Shown here: positions 1 to 5,672 of the stretch, piece by piece | Numbering within the stretch: position 1 is the stretch's first letter | Layout: every line of letters begins with the position of its first letter | Source: an uncultured Ruminococcus sp. | Lineage (GTDB): Bacteria; Bacillota; Clostridia; Oscillospirales; Ruminococcaceae | NCBI GenBank assembly: GCA_902772615.1 | Contig: CACYBC010000108.1 | Coordinates: forward strand, 1-5,672 | Length of the DNA: 5,672 nucleotides | Direction of reading: 5' to 3' | The notes under the pieces: model-generated | Told to the model about the DNA's origin: nothing | The model's database searches: none | Seen by the model: the letters and a program-made list of their open reading frames with translations, nothing else | Position numbers and translations under genes: made by a program

Positions 1-1173
1 GTGCCCTACAAGATCGTTGGCGCGCTGAGATTCTATGACCGCGCCGAGATCAAGGATGTGATGAGCTACATGGCCATCGTAAGCCAGCCGTCTGATGATC
101 TGAGGCTCAAGAGGATCATCAACCGACCCTCGAGAAAACTGGGGAGCACTACCGTGGACAATATCGAGCAGATCGCGTCAGGACTCGGGATCTCCATGAT
201 GGAAGTCATGGCGAACGCTTCTGATTTCCCGTCATTATCCAGGGCGCTTCCCGCGATCAGAGGCTTCATGGACATGTACAGGAGACTGTGCGACGCCTAT
301 GCCGAACTGGGACTCGGTGATTTCACTGACAGGATGCTGGATATCACCGGCTACAGGGAGATGCTCTCCGAGCCCGGAAGAGAAAATGAAGCCAGACTGG
401 AGAACGTCAACGAGTTTCTCTCCACTGTCAGGCTGTATGAGAATGACAATCCGGAAGGAGACCTTGCGGCCTTCCTGGAGGAACTGGCTCTTTACTCGAA
501 CATGGACGACTATGACGAGGATGCCGACAGGGTATCGCTCATGACCATCCATTCCGCCAAAGGACTGGAATTCGATTATGTGTATCTGGCGGGCATGGAG
601 GAAGGCATATTCCCTTCCGAGAGGAGCTCAAGGGAAGGAGACATCGAGGAAGAGAGGCGTCTCGCATATGTCGGGATGACCAGAGCAAGAAAAGAACTTC
701 ATATGACGCATGCAGGCATAAGGATGCTGTACGGGTATTCCAGACGCAACCGCGCGTCCAGGTTCCTGGATGAGGTCGACAGAAGGTATGTGACCGAAGT
801 CGGTGAAGAGAGAAAGAAGAACTATCTTGACCGTGACTACGCAAGAGCTAATGCGTTCGGCAGTTTCTATGCGGATCATAACGGAAGCGATACTGCCGGC
901 CACCGCGGCCAGCCCGCGGGACAGCGGATGCAGAACAGACCTGAAGAACTCAGGAGCCATATCTCCACAGTGCCTCTCAGGAATTCCGCATCGGAGGAAG
1001 TGACATATGCACCGGGAGATCTGGTGGAACACAGGATGTTCGGCAGAGGAACGGTGATATCGGTCACTAAAGTGGGAAATGACAGCCTCATCGACATCCG
1101 GTTCGACCGGGTCGGGAGGAAGAAAGCTATGGCGAAATACGCCCCAATGAAGAAAATGGAGGAGCAGACATGA
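1..1173 (+). CDS. pcrA: ATP-dependent DNA helicase PcrA/UvrD, C-terminal part (5' truncated by window edge)
   Basis: This is the C-terminal ~390 residues of a superfamily 1A 3'-5' DNA helicase, which unwinds DNA during nucleotide excision repair, replication restart and removal of bound proteins. The first visible residues (YKIVGALRFYDRAEIKD, 3-19) match the PcrA segment that normally lies mid-protein, so the GTG at base 1 is read as an internal valine and about 350 N-terminal residues, including the Walker A and B motifs, should lie upstream. Motif V is at about 178-203 (LMTIHSAKGLEF, then GMEEGIFPSER), and motif VI with its arginine is at 217-232 (EEERRLAYVGMTRARK). A low-complexity polar linker (about 265-330) leads to a Tudor-like C-terminal domain (about 335-385, YAPGDLVEHRMFGRGTV), which in PcrA is linked to RNA polymerase and nucleic-acid contacts. 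The TGA stop overlaps the thyX start as ATGA. The C-terminal domain and wording of the motifs favour PcrA over Rep or RecB-type relatives. Confidence 0.95.
   Translation: MPYKIVGALRFYDRAEIKDVMSYMAIVSQPSDDLRLKRIINRPSRKLGSTTVDNIEQIASGLGISMMEVMANASDFPSLSRALPAIRGFMDMYRRLCDAYAELGLGDFTDRMLDITGYREMLSEPGRENEARLENVNEFLSTVRLYENDNPEGDLAAFLEELALYSNMDDYDEDADRVSLMTIHSAKGLEFDYVYLAGMEEGIFPSERSSREGDIEEERRLAYVGMTRARKELHMTHAGIRMLYGYSRRNRASRFLDEVDRRYVTEVGEERKKNYLDRDYARANAFGSFYADHNGSDTAGHRGQPAGQRMQNRPEELRSHISTVPLRNSASEEVTYAPGDLVEHRMFGRGTVISVTKVGNDSLIDIRFDRVGRKKAMAKYAPMKKMEEQT
1158..1164 (+). promoter_or_regulatory. Ribosome binding site of thyX
   Basis: GGAGGAG lies within the last codons of pcrA, 5 bases before the ATG at 1170. 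It is a strong Shine-Dalgarno match and fixes the thyX start, which overlaps the pcrA stop as ATGA. Confidence 0.8.
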
Positions 1174-1955
1174 ATGTTTATCTTTTGGCGCATACACCGA
1201 TACCGGAAAAGGTGGTAGCCAGCGCTGCGAAGCTGTGCTATTCGGATTCCACCGCCAGCGAACTGATGGAGGGACTCACCGACGAGAGCGCCGCAAAATA
1301 TCTCAGGACTCTGACCGAGATGGGACATGAGAGCCCGGTAGAGCACGCCAGTTTCACATTTGCGATAGAGGGGGTGTCCAGATCATTTCTGGCTCAGATC
1401 ACCCGGCACAGGCTCGCTTCATACAGCGTGCAGAGCCAGAGATATGTCAGACTGGACAATTTCGAGTACGTGACTCCTCCGGCGCTCACCGAGGATCCCG
1501 ATGTGCTGGCACTTTATGAAGAGACCATGAAGCGCGATGCCGAGGCTTACAATGCGATCTCTGATAAACTCAAGGCGAGATACACCGCAGAGTATGTGCA
1601 GCAGGGGCTCAGCGAGAAGGCTGCCGCCAGCAAAGCGGAGAAGAGAGCCATAGAGGACGCCCGTTTCGTGCTGCCAAACGCATGCACCACACAGATGGTG
1701 GTCACAATGAACGTCCGCAGCCTGAGACACCTGTTCATGCTCAGATGCTGCAACCGTGCCCAGTGGGAGATACACCAGGTCGCTGACGAGATGCTCAAAC
1801 TCGTCTACAAGGTCGCGCCTTCGCTGTTTGAGTCATCCGGACCGTCATGTGTTGCGCTGGGAAGATGCCCGGAAGGGAAAATGACCTGCGGCCGTTTCGC
1901 TGAGGTCCAGGAGTATTACAGAAAACTCAAGGAAGATGCTGGAAATGAGCGGTAA
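1170..1955 (+). CDS. thyX: Flavin-dependent thymidylate synthase ThyX
   Basis: Makes dTMP from dUMP in the cytoplasm using methylenetetrahydrofolate as carbon donor, with FAD and NADPH as reductant, in place of the unrelated ThyA. The signature RHR(X)7S is exact: R79-H80-R81, seven residues, then S89, continuing QRY (90-92). Upstream is the conserved GHESPVEHASFTF block (52-64). The C-terminal half carries the substrate/flavin-contacting segment NVRSLRHLFMLRCCNRAQWE (181-200). The tail holds three cysteines (C227, C233, C240) in SCVALGRCPEGKMTCG, a pattern I remember from clostridial ThyX proteins. At 261 residues it is slightly longer than many ThyX (about 220-250), because of the helical insert around 120-165 and the tail. 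The start overlaps the pcrA stop by 4 bases and has a good ribosome binding site; the TAA stop lies inside the beginning of tmk. The neighbouring tmk uses its product. Confidence 0.97.
   Translation: MNVYLLAHTPIPEKVVASAAKLCYSDSTASELMEGLTDESAAKYLRTLTEMGHESPVEHASFTFAIEGVSRSFLAQITRHRLASYSVQSQRYVRLDNFEYVTPPALTEDPDVLALYEETMKRDAEAYNAISDKLKARYTAEYVQQGLSEKAAASKAEKRAIEDARFVLPNACTTQMVVTMNVRSLRHLFMLRCCNRAQWEIHQVADEMLKLVYKVAPSLFESSGPSCVALGRCPEGKMTCGRFAEVQEYYRKLKEDAGNER
1929..1935 (+). promoter_or_regulatory. Ribosome binding site that decides the tmk start
   Basis: AAGGAAG inside the end of thyX sits 9 bases before the ATG at 1945 but directly abuts the in-frame ATG at 1936. A usable spacing therefore exists only for the 1945 start, which also leaves the protein beginning just before the P-loop strand as is usual in the family. 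Confidence 0.6.
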
Positions 1956-2616
1956 GCTGATAGTTATAGAAGGCCTTGACGGCAGCGGCAAGGCTACGCA
2001 GTCCGAACTGCTGTTCGATGCGCTGAGAAGAGAGGGGAAAAGAGTCAGAAAGCTCTCTTTCCCGGATTACGGTTCGCTTTCCAGCGGCCCGGTGAGGATG
2101 TATCTCAACGGCGAGTTCGGCAAGCATCCCGATGACGTGGACAGTTATGCCGCTTCCGTGCTGTACGCCGTGGACAGATTCGCCAACTTCCGCTCACAGT
2201 GGAAGGATGAGTACGACAGGGGAACCGTTTTCGTCTGCGACAGATACACTACATCTAATGAAGTGTTCCAGACATGCAAACTTCCGGAAGAGAAGTGGGA
2301 TGAGTATCTCAGCTGGCTGGAGGATTTCGAGTACAGACTGATGGGGATACCGAGACCGTCACTGGTGCTGTTCCTCAATATGAGCGAGGAGTGCTCAAAG
2401 AAGCTCCTCGAAAAGAGATACGGCGGAGACGAAAGCAAAAAGGACATCCATGAAAGGGATGAGGAGTACCAGAAGAGGTGCAGGAAGGCGGCTCTGTACT
2501 GCGCAGATAACCTCGGATGGGAGAAGATAGACTGCGACAGAGGCGGGGAACTTCTGTCAATAGACGAGATCCATAATAAGATCATGCATACCATAGCGCG
2601 CGTACCGGAGATCTGA
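1945..2616 (+). CDS. tmk: Thymidylate kinase (dTMP kinase), clostridial variant
   Basis: Phosphorylates dTMP to dTDP with ATP in the cytoplasm, the step after ThyX in dTTP synthesis. In the 223-residue form started at 1945, the P-loop is GLDGSGKATQ (10-19), the FPDY motif is at 39-42, a helix with YAVDRFAN (74-81) follows, the DRY motif is at 99-101 (CDRYTTSN), and a strand VLFLNM (141-146) precedes the charged LID-like stretch KRYGGDESKKDIHERD (157-172). Length is normal for the family (about 200-225). An in-frame ATG at 1936 would add three residues but has no ribosome binding site at a usable distance. The gene overlaps thyX by 11 bases, which suggests translational coupling. Oddity: the residue after the P-loop lysine is Ala17, where most TMP kinases have Ser or Thr. 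I recall Ala or Gln here in clostridial relatives, so it is probably a lineage trait and not damage. A more general deoxynucleoside monophosphate kinase is the main alternative. Confidence 0.92.
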   Translation: MSGKLIVIEGLDGSGKATQSELLFDALRREGKRVRKLSFPDYGSLSSGPVRMYLNGEFGKHPDDVDSYAASVLYAVDRFANFRSQWKDEYDRGTVFVCDRYTTSNEVFQTCKLPEEKWDEYLSWLEDFEYRLMGIPRPSLVLFLNMSEECSKKLLEKRYGGDESKKDIHERDEEYQKRCRKAALYCADNLGWEKIDCDRGGELLSIDEIHNKIMHTIARVPEI

Positions 2617-2617
2617 A

Positions 2618-3487
2618 ATGCTGGCATTCAATAGAATAACGATCGAAGACAGGGAGAGGCTTCTTCCGCTGCTTATGGAAAAAGACCGCGGCTGCGAGTA
2701 TACTTTTTCCAATCTTTATCTCTACCGACACTTTTACGACACAAATATCGCTTATCATAATGACAGCGCCGTCGTCAGTTTTGGCAATCCCGGGCTTTAC
2801 CTCATGCCTCTGGGCAGCTGCGATCTGAAAGAGATCGTGGAGGAACTGCCTGCCGGATCTGACGGTAACAGGCATTTCGTATGTATAACGAACGATGATC
2901 TCAACGTTCTTGCCGATGTCTTCGGCGACAGAGTGATATCTGTCGAGAAACAGACTGACGGTGAGTATGTATACAGAAGTTCCGATCTCGCTGACCTGCC
3001 CGGCAAGAAGTATCATTCCAAGCGCAACCACTGCACAAGGTTCGAGAGACTGTATTCCGACTGGTCCTTCGAGAAGATCGGAACGGATAACATTGCTGAG
3101 GCGGCAGCCATGAACGCAGCCTGGTATGCCGGAATGAGCGGCGGCGAAGATGATCTGAGGGAGGACTGCGCGTGTTCTGCCGGAAGTCTCTGTCAGTTCG
3201 ACAGGCTTGGACTTACCGGGGCGCTGCTGCGCGTCGGCGGCAAGGTGGTAGCATGGTGCTGCGGCGAGGAGATATCTGCCGGTTCCTTCTGTACGCATGT
3301 TGAGAAGGCAATGAGAGATGTCGACGGCGCGTACTCCGTCATCAACAGGGAGTTCGCAATGATGCTGAGAGACCGGTTCGAGTTCATAAACCGGGAAGAT
3401 GACGCGGGTGACGAAGGACTTAGAAGGACGAAACTGTCCTACGAACCAGTTTACATATTGGAAAAGAACAGGGTGGTCATATCATGA
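2618..3487 (+). CDS. DUF2156 (LPG_synthase_C-like) domain protein, soluble
   Basis: A 289-residue protein of the DUF2156 family, related to the C-terminal catalytic domain of MprF lysylphosphatidylglycerol synthases, which has a double GNAT fold. Recognisable family blocks are LPGKKYHSKRNHCTRFE (127-143), LGLTGALLRVGGKVVAWCCG (197-216), then THVEKAMRDVDGAYSVINREF (226-246), and FINREDDAGDEGLRRTKLSY (256-275) near the C terminus. There is no signal peptide or membrane helix, so unlike MprF this is a stand-alone cytoplasmic protein; its substrate is unknown. By homology one may infer transfer of an acyl or aminoacyl group, but nothing in the sequence identifies donor or acceptor. Nine cysteines (for example C184, C186, C192, C214, C215) are scattered through it without a clear metal motif. 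The ATG lies one base after the tmk stop, with GGAG seven bases before it. The stop overlaps the next gene as ATGA. Family confidence is high, function open. Confidence 0.88.
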   Translation: MLAFNRITIEDRERLLPLLMEKDRGCEYTFSNLYLYRHFYDTNIAYHNDSAVVSFGNPGLYLMPLGSCDLKEIVEELPAGSDGNRHFVCITNDDLNVLADVFGDRVISVEKQTDGEYVYRSSDLADLPGKKYHSKRNHCTRFERLYSDWSFEKIGTDNIAEAAAMNAAWYAGMSGGEDDLREDCACSAGSLCQFDRLGLTGALLRVGGKVVAWCCGEEISAGSFCTHVEKAMRDVDGAYSVINREFAMMLRDRFEFINREDDAGDEGLRRTKLSYEPVYILEKNRVVIS

Positions 3488-4356
3488 TTCGTTCTGCGAC
3501 TGTAATAGACATCCCCGAGATCAAGAAGATCTGGGATCAGAGTTTTGACGATCCTCTGAACTATGTCGATTTTCTGTTCGACAAGGTGCTGGAACCCAGC
3601 GATACCCTTGTCTATGAAGAAGACGGCGAGGTCGTGTCCATGGCAATGAGCATATACTGCTCGTTCAGATACCATGATGAATCTATACCTTGCGTGTACA
3701 TATACGGATGCGCAACGAGACCCGATAAAGGCGGACGCGGATATATGACAGAACTCATATCCTGCGTGGAGACAAATGCCATGGCAAAAGGCTGCCAGAT
3801 GTCGGTCCTGGTGCCGGGAAACAGGATCCTGTTCCGCTTTTATGCCAACAGGGGATACAACTCAGACTTCTCAATCAGGAGGGTGCGCCTCAGATCCGGC
3901 ATGCTGGAGACGGTCCCGAGACCCGAAGTGCCGATAGAATACGACAGGATATTCAGCGGAGATTTCTATGAGATAAGAGAAAAAGCGCTGTACGAGATAC
4001 CTCACATAGAGTGGAAAGCGGATCAGTTGGATTTCATGACTGCGGATGCTCTGGCCTATCAGGATCACATCGCATCATATTCAGGCGAGGCGGGAAAGGC
4101 ATACGCTATCTATTCTCTGAAAAACAGGGTGATGTTCATAAGGGAGATACTCGGAACATCAGAGGAGAGCGCGACGATGCTGCTCGCAAGTCTGGTCGAT
4201 GAACAGAACCCGAGAAAGGTCTCCATGGATCTGCCGCTTGGAGGCGGTATCCTTCCGTTCGAGGGCAGCAGCAGGGTCTACGGCATGAGCAAGTCGTTCA
4301 AGACCGCGAAGAAGATATCAAGCCTCGAGCCTTATATGAATCTGATGCTCGATTGA
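3484..4356 (+). CDS. GNAT family N-acetyltransferase, Eis-like two-part architecture
   Basis: A 290-residue cytoplasmic protein. The N-terminal ~135 residues form a GNAT domain: strand and helix (1-35), VYEEDGEVVSMAM (43-55), and the acetyl-CoA-binding motif A with its turn TRPDKGGRGYMTEL (78-91). The segment ILFRFYANRGY (115-125) is the usual motif B end. The C-terminal half (about 150-290) looks like the second, degenerate GNAT-like part of the Acetyltransf_9/Eis-like group, ending in YGMSKSFK and YMNLMLD. It is shorter than mycobacterial Eis (about 400 residues), with no sign of the SCP2 domain of that protein. The acceptor cannot be read from the sequence; small amines, peptides or proteins are all possible. 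Its start overlaps the DUF2156 stop by four bases and has only a weak GGGTGG seven bases upstream, so translation probably depends on ribosomes finishing the preceding gene. Confidence 0.88.
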   Translation: MIRSATVIDIPEIKKIWDQSFDDPLNYVDFLFDKVLEPSDTLVYEEDGEVVSMAMSIYCSFRYHDESIPCVYIYGCATRPDKGGRGYMTELISCVETNAMAKGCQMSVLVPGNRILFRFYANRGYNSDFSIRRVRLRSGMLETVPRPEVPIEYDRIFSGDFYEIREKALYEIPHIEWKADQLDFMTADALAYQDHIASYSGEAGKAYAIYSLKNRVMFIREILGTSEESATMLLASLVDEQNPRKVSMDLPLGGGILPFEGSSRVYGMSKSFKTAKKISSLEPYMNLMLD

Positions 4357-4361
4357 GGAGG
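4356..4361 (+). promoter_or_regulatory. Consensus ribosome binding site of the DJ-1 family gene
   Basis: AGGAGG begins on the last base of the upstream TGA stop and lies seven bases before the ATG at 4369. It is the strongest Shine-Dalgarno site in the window and implies efficient independent initiation, in contrast to the overlap-coupled genes before it. Confidence 0.85.
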
Positions 4362-4368
4362 AAACACG

Positions 4369-4917
4369 ATGGTTTATGTTTTTCTGGCGGACGGCTTTGA
4401 AGAAGCTGAGGCCATAGTGCCCATAGACTTCATGAGAAGAGCGGGCATAGAAGTCACCACCGTAGGCGTCGGCACATCCATGCCGAAGGGATCTCACGGA
4501 ATAACGGTGATGGCGGACATATCCGAGGACATGTTCTATCCCGGCGACGATGTGGAGGCCGTGTTCTTCCCGGGAGGAGGTCTCGGGACGGAGAATCTCG
4601 CCAAGAGCGAGACCGTGAGACGCGCGGCGAGGCTTGGGATAGGAGAGTCTGACGGGATCGTAGTGGCGGCAATATGCGCCGCTCCGTCGATCCTTGCCAG
4701 GGAAGGGCTTCTCATCGGCAAGAAGGCGACCTGCTTCCCTGATTTCATAGATGCACTCGGAGACAGCTACAGCGACTCCGATGTGGTCATAGATCCCCCG
4801 TACATCACCGGCAGGGCTGCCGGAGTGGTGTCGGGATTCGCCCTTAAGCTGGTCGAGATGCTGAGGGGCACCGAGGCTGCCGAAGAGGTAGCTTCCAGAA
4901 TCTGCTATCCTAACTGA
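4369..4917 (+). CDS. DJ-1/PfpI family protein (YajL/ThiJ-like)
   Basis: A 182-residue, single-domain cytoplasmic protein of the DJ-1 class. The start MVYVFLADGFEEAEAIVPID is typical; Glu14 matches the conserved glutamate of human DJ-1 (Glu18). The block VFFPGGGLGTENL (65-77) precedes the nucleophile elbow AAICAAPSILA (100-110) with the reactive cysteine C103. PYITGRAAG (144-152) and a C-terminal helix complete the fold, and length is normal. Family members have been credited with oxidative-stress protection, chaperone activity and glyoxalase or deglycase activity, some of it disputed. The position of the histidine (His126) in the human enzyme is phenylalanine here (F123, next to C122), so glyoxalase activity should not be assumed. 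The gene starts 12 bases after the GNAT gene with an ideal ribosome binding site and ends 15 bases before mltG. The family call is secure, the biochemical role is not. Confidence 0.93.
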   Translation: MVYVFLADGFEEAEAIVPIDFMRRAGIEVTTVGVGTSMPKGSHGITVMADISEDMFYPGDDVEAVFFPGGGLGTENLAKSETVRRAARLGIGESDGIVVAAICAAPSILAREGLLIGKKATCFPDFIDALGDSYSDSDVVIDPPYITGRAAGVVSGFALKLVEMLRGTEAAEEVASRICYPN

Positions 4918-4932
4918 TCGGAGAAAGCTTTT

Positions 4933-5672
4933 ATGTATTACAGAGAGTCTGATCCTGAAGAAAGAGGACTGGGATGCCGCGGCAAACTGATAATCCTTGC
5001 GGTGGTCTTTCTCATCCTTGTTGCCCTCGGGTTCACCGCAGTGATGATGTACCATGAGGTGTTCGATTCCACGGAAGGCGGAGACTATATCATTGTAGAT
5101 GTTCCGGAGGGATCTTCCACACAGAGCATCGCTTCCCAGCTCAAGCAGGAAGGGCTGATCAGGTCCGAACTGGCGTTCCGTGTATTCAGCAGGATCACGC
5201 GGTCCGATGGCAAGTACCAGTGCGGCAAACACAAACTGCAGATGGGACGCAGCTATTCGGAACTGATAAGGGAACTGTCTTCCACCACTTACGCTGAAGT
5301 CGAGACTCTGACAGTCAGCTTCCCTGAGGGGACCACAGCACTGGCGATGGCCATCAAGCTGGAGAATGCCAGACTGTGCAAGATAGACGAGTTCATCGAG
5401 GCCTGCAACACCCATGTGTTCGACGTGCCGTTCTTTGACGAGATCACTTCCAGTGAGGACAAGTTCATAAAACTGGAAGGATTCCTATATCCTGATACAT
5501 ATGAATTCGTGATAGGCAGCACGGTCGATGACATAATCCTGCAGATGCTCAAAAACTTTGAGAAGAACGTCTACACCGAGGGAACACTGAGGCTCGTCAA
5601 AGAGAGCGGACTCACTCTGGAAGAGAACATGATCCTCGCGTCCATCGTCGAGAAGGAGACGCTTGGAGATGA
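4933..5672 (+). CDS. mltG: Endolytic murein transglycosylase MltG (YceG-like), N-terminal part, 3' truncated by window edge
   Basis: The reading frame is open from the ATG at 4933 to the window end (246 codons plus two bases). A short charged cytoplasmic head (1-18) is followed by one membrane helix (about 19-40, LIILAVVFLILVALGFTAVM), so the catalytic part should lie outside the membrane. Next come a LysM-like region (about 52-118, VDVPEGSSTQSIASQLKQEG) and the YceG domain, with SFPEGTTALAMA (129-140), the hallmark LEGFLYPDTYEF (181-192), and ASIVEKET (236-243), in which E240 aligns with the catalytic glutamate of E. coli MltG. MltG cleaves nascent glycan strands within the chain and is thought to set strand length during wall synthesis. 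The family is usually 340-400 residues, so roughly 100-150 are missing downstream. GGAG at 4920-4923 is nine bases before the start. It is last in this same-strand series. Confidence 0.93.
   Translation, partial: MYYRESDPEERGLGCRGKLIILAVVFLILVALGFTAVMMYHEVFDSTEGGDYIIVDVPEGSSTQSIASQLKQEGLIRSELAFRVFSRITRSDGKYQCGKHKLQMGRSYSELIRELSSTTYAEVETLTVSFPEGTTALAMAIKLENARLCKIDEFIEACNTHVFDVPFFDEITSSEDKFIKLEGFLYPDTYEFVIGSTVDDIILQMLKNFEKNVYTEGTLRLVKESGLTLEENMILASIVEKETLGD

Noticed and set aside
1..3. GTG at base 1 as a true start of the helicase gene
   Set aside because: The next residues already belong to the middle of a PcrA-type helicase, and the ATP-binding motifs are missing. It is an internal codon at the window edge.
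1936..1938. ATG at 1936 as the tmk start
   Set aside because: The only good ribosome binding site, AAGGAAG at 1929-1935, touches this ATG with zero spacing, while it is nine bases from the in-frame ATG at 1945.
2582..3298. A 238-codon minus-strand open frame opposite the DUF2156 gene
   Set aside because: Also codon-aligned with the sense gene and explained by the scarcity of TTA/CTA/TCA codons. The sense protein matches a known family over its length.
4924..4931. AAAGCTTT palindrome just before mltG as an operator or terminator
   Set aside because: Eight bases with no loop and weak pairing, lying between the ribosome binding site and the start codon; too short and common to support a regulatory call.
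4318..5415. A 365-codon open frame on the minus strand, opposite the GNAT end, the DJ-1 family gene and mltG
   Set aside because: It is codon-aligned with the sense genes, so its stops correspond to sense TTA, CTA and TCA, which are rare here; it ends exactly at a sense TCA codon (4318-4320). The forward genes have clear family motifs, and the antisense translation shows no recognisable domain.
1..5672. A new defence, mobile or RNA-based system centred on the helicase
   Set aside because: The helicase has ordinary PcrA motifs and C-terminal domain. Neighbours are nucleotide and wall enzymes, there is no nuclease, transposase, integrase, repeat array or long non-coding stretch, and base and codon use look even throughout.

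Overview
The window is a compact, all-forward bacterial gene string with no gap above 15 bases. It carries seven genes, the first cut off at its 5' end and the last at its 3' end: a PcrA/UvrD-type helicase (C-terminal part), thyX, tmk, a DUF2156 protein, a GNAT-type acetyltransferase, a DJ-1/PfpI family protein and mltG (N-terminal part). Junctions are -4, -11 (with the preferred tmk start), +1, -4, +12 and +15 bases. I see no promoter, terminator, tRNA, rRNA, repeat array, mobile element or CRISPR. The simplest reading is one stretch of a longer polycistronic transcript whose ends lie outside the window.

The likely host is a Gram-positive anaerobe of the class Clostridia with moderate G+C, roughly half by eye. 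Pointers are the PcrA form of the helicase with a C-terminal Tudor-like domain, ThyX with a clostridial-looking Cys-containing tail, the clostridial variant of thymidylate kinase (GSGKATQ P-loop, DIHERD segment), and strong AGGAGG-type ribosome binding sites. Arginine is mostly AGA/AGG, ATA is common for isoleucine, and TTA, CTA and TCA are scarce. An assignment below class level is not justified from this sequence.

Layout. Bases 1-1173: helicase domain 2B/2A and C-terminal tail, for DNA unwinding in repair and replication. Bases 1170-2616: thyX and tmk, which catalyse consecutive steps dUMP to dTMP to dTDP. Bases 2618-4356: two GNAT-fold proteins joined by an ATGA stop/start overlap; the first resembles the catalytic domain of MprF-type aminoacyl transferases without its membrane part, and the second resembles Eis-like acetyltransferases. 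Bases 4369-4917: a DJ-1 family protein. Bases 4933-5672: the membrane-anchored endolytic transglycosylase MltG.

Functionally the first half is coherent (DNA metabolism and thymidylate supply) and the last gene belongs to cell-wall growth. The middle three genes have no assigned substrates. This is mostly ordinary housekeeping DNA, and I did not find convincing evidence of a new defence, mobile or RNA system. The part least explained by current knowledge is the coupled DUF2156-GNAT pair.
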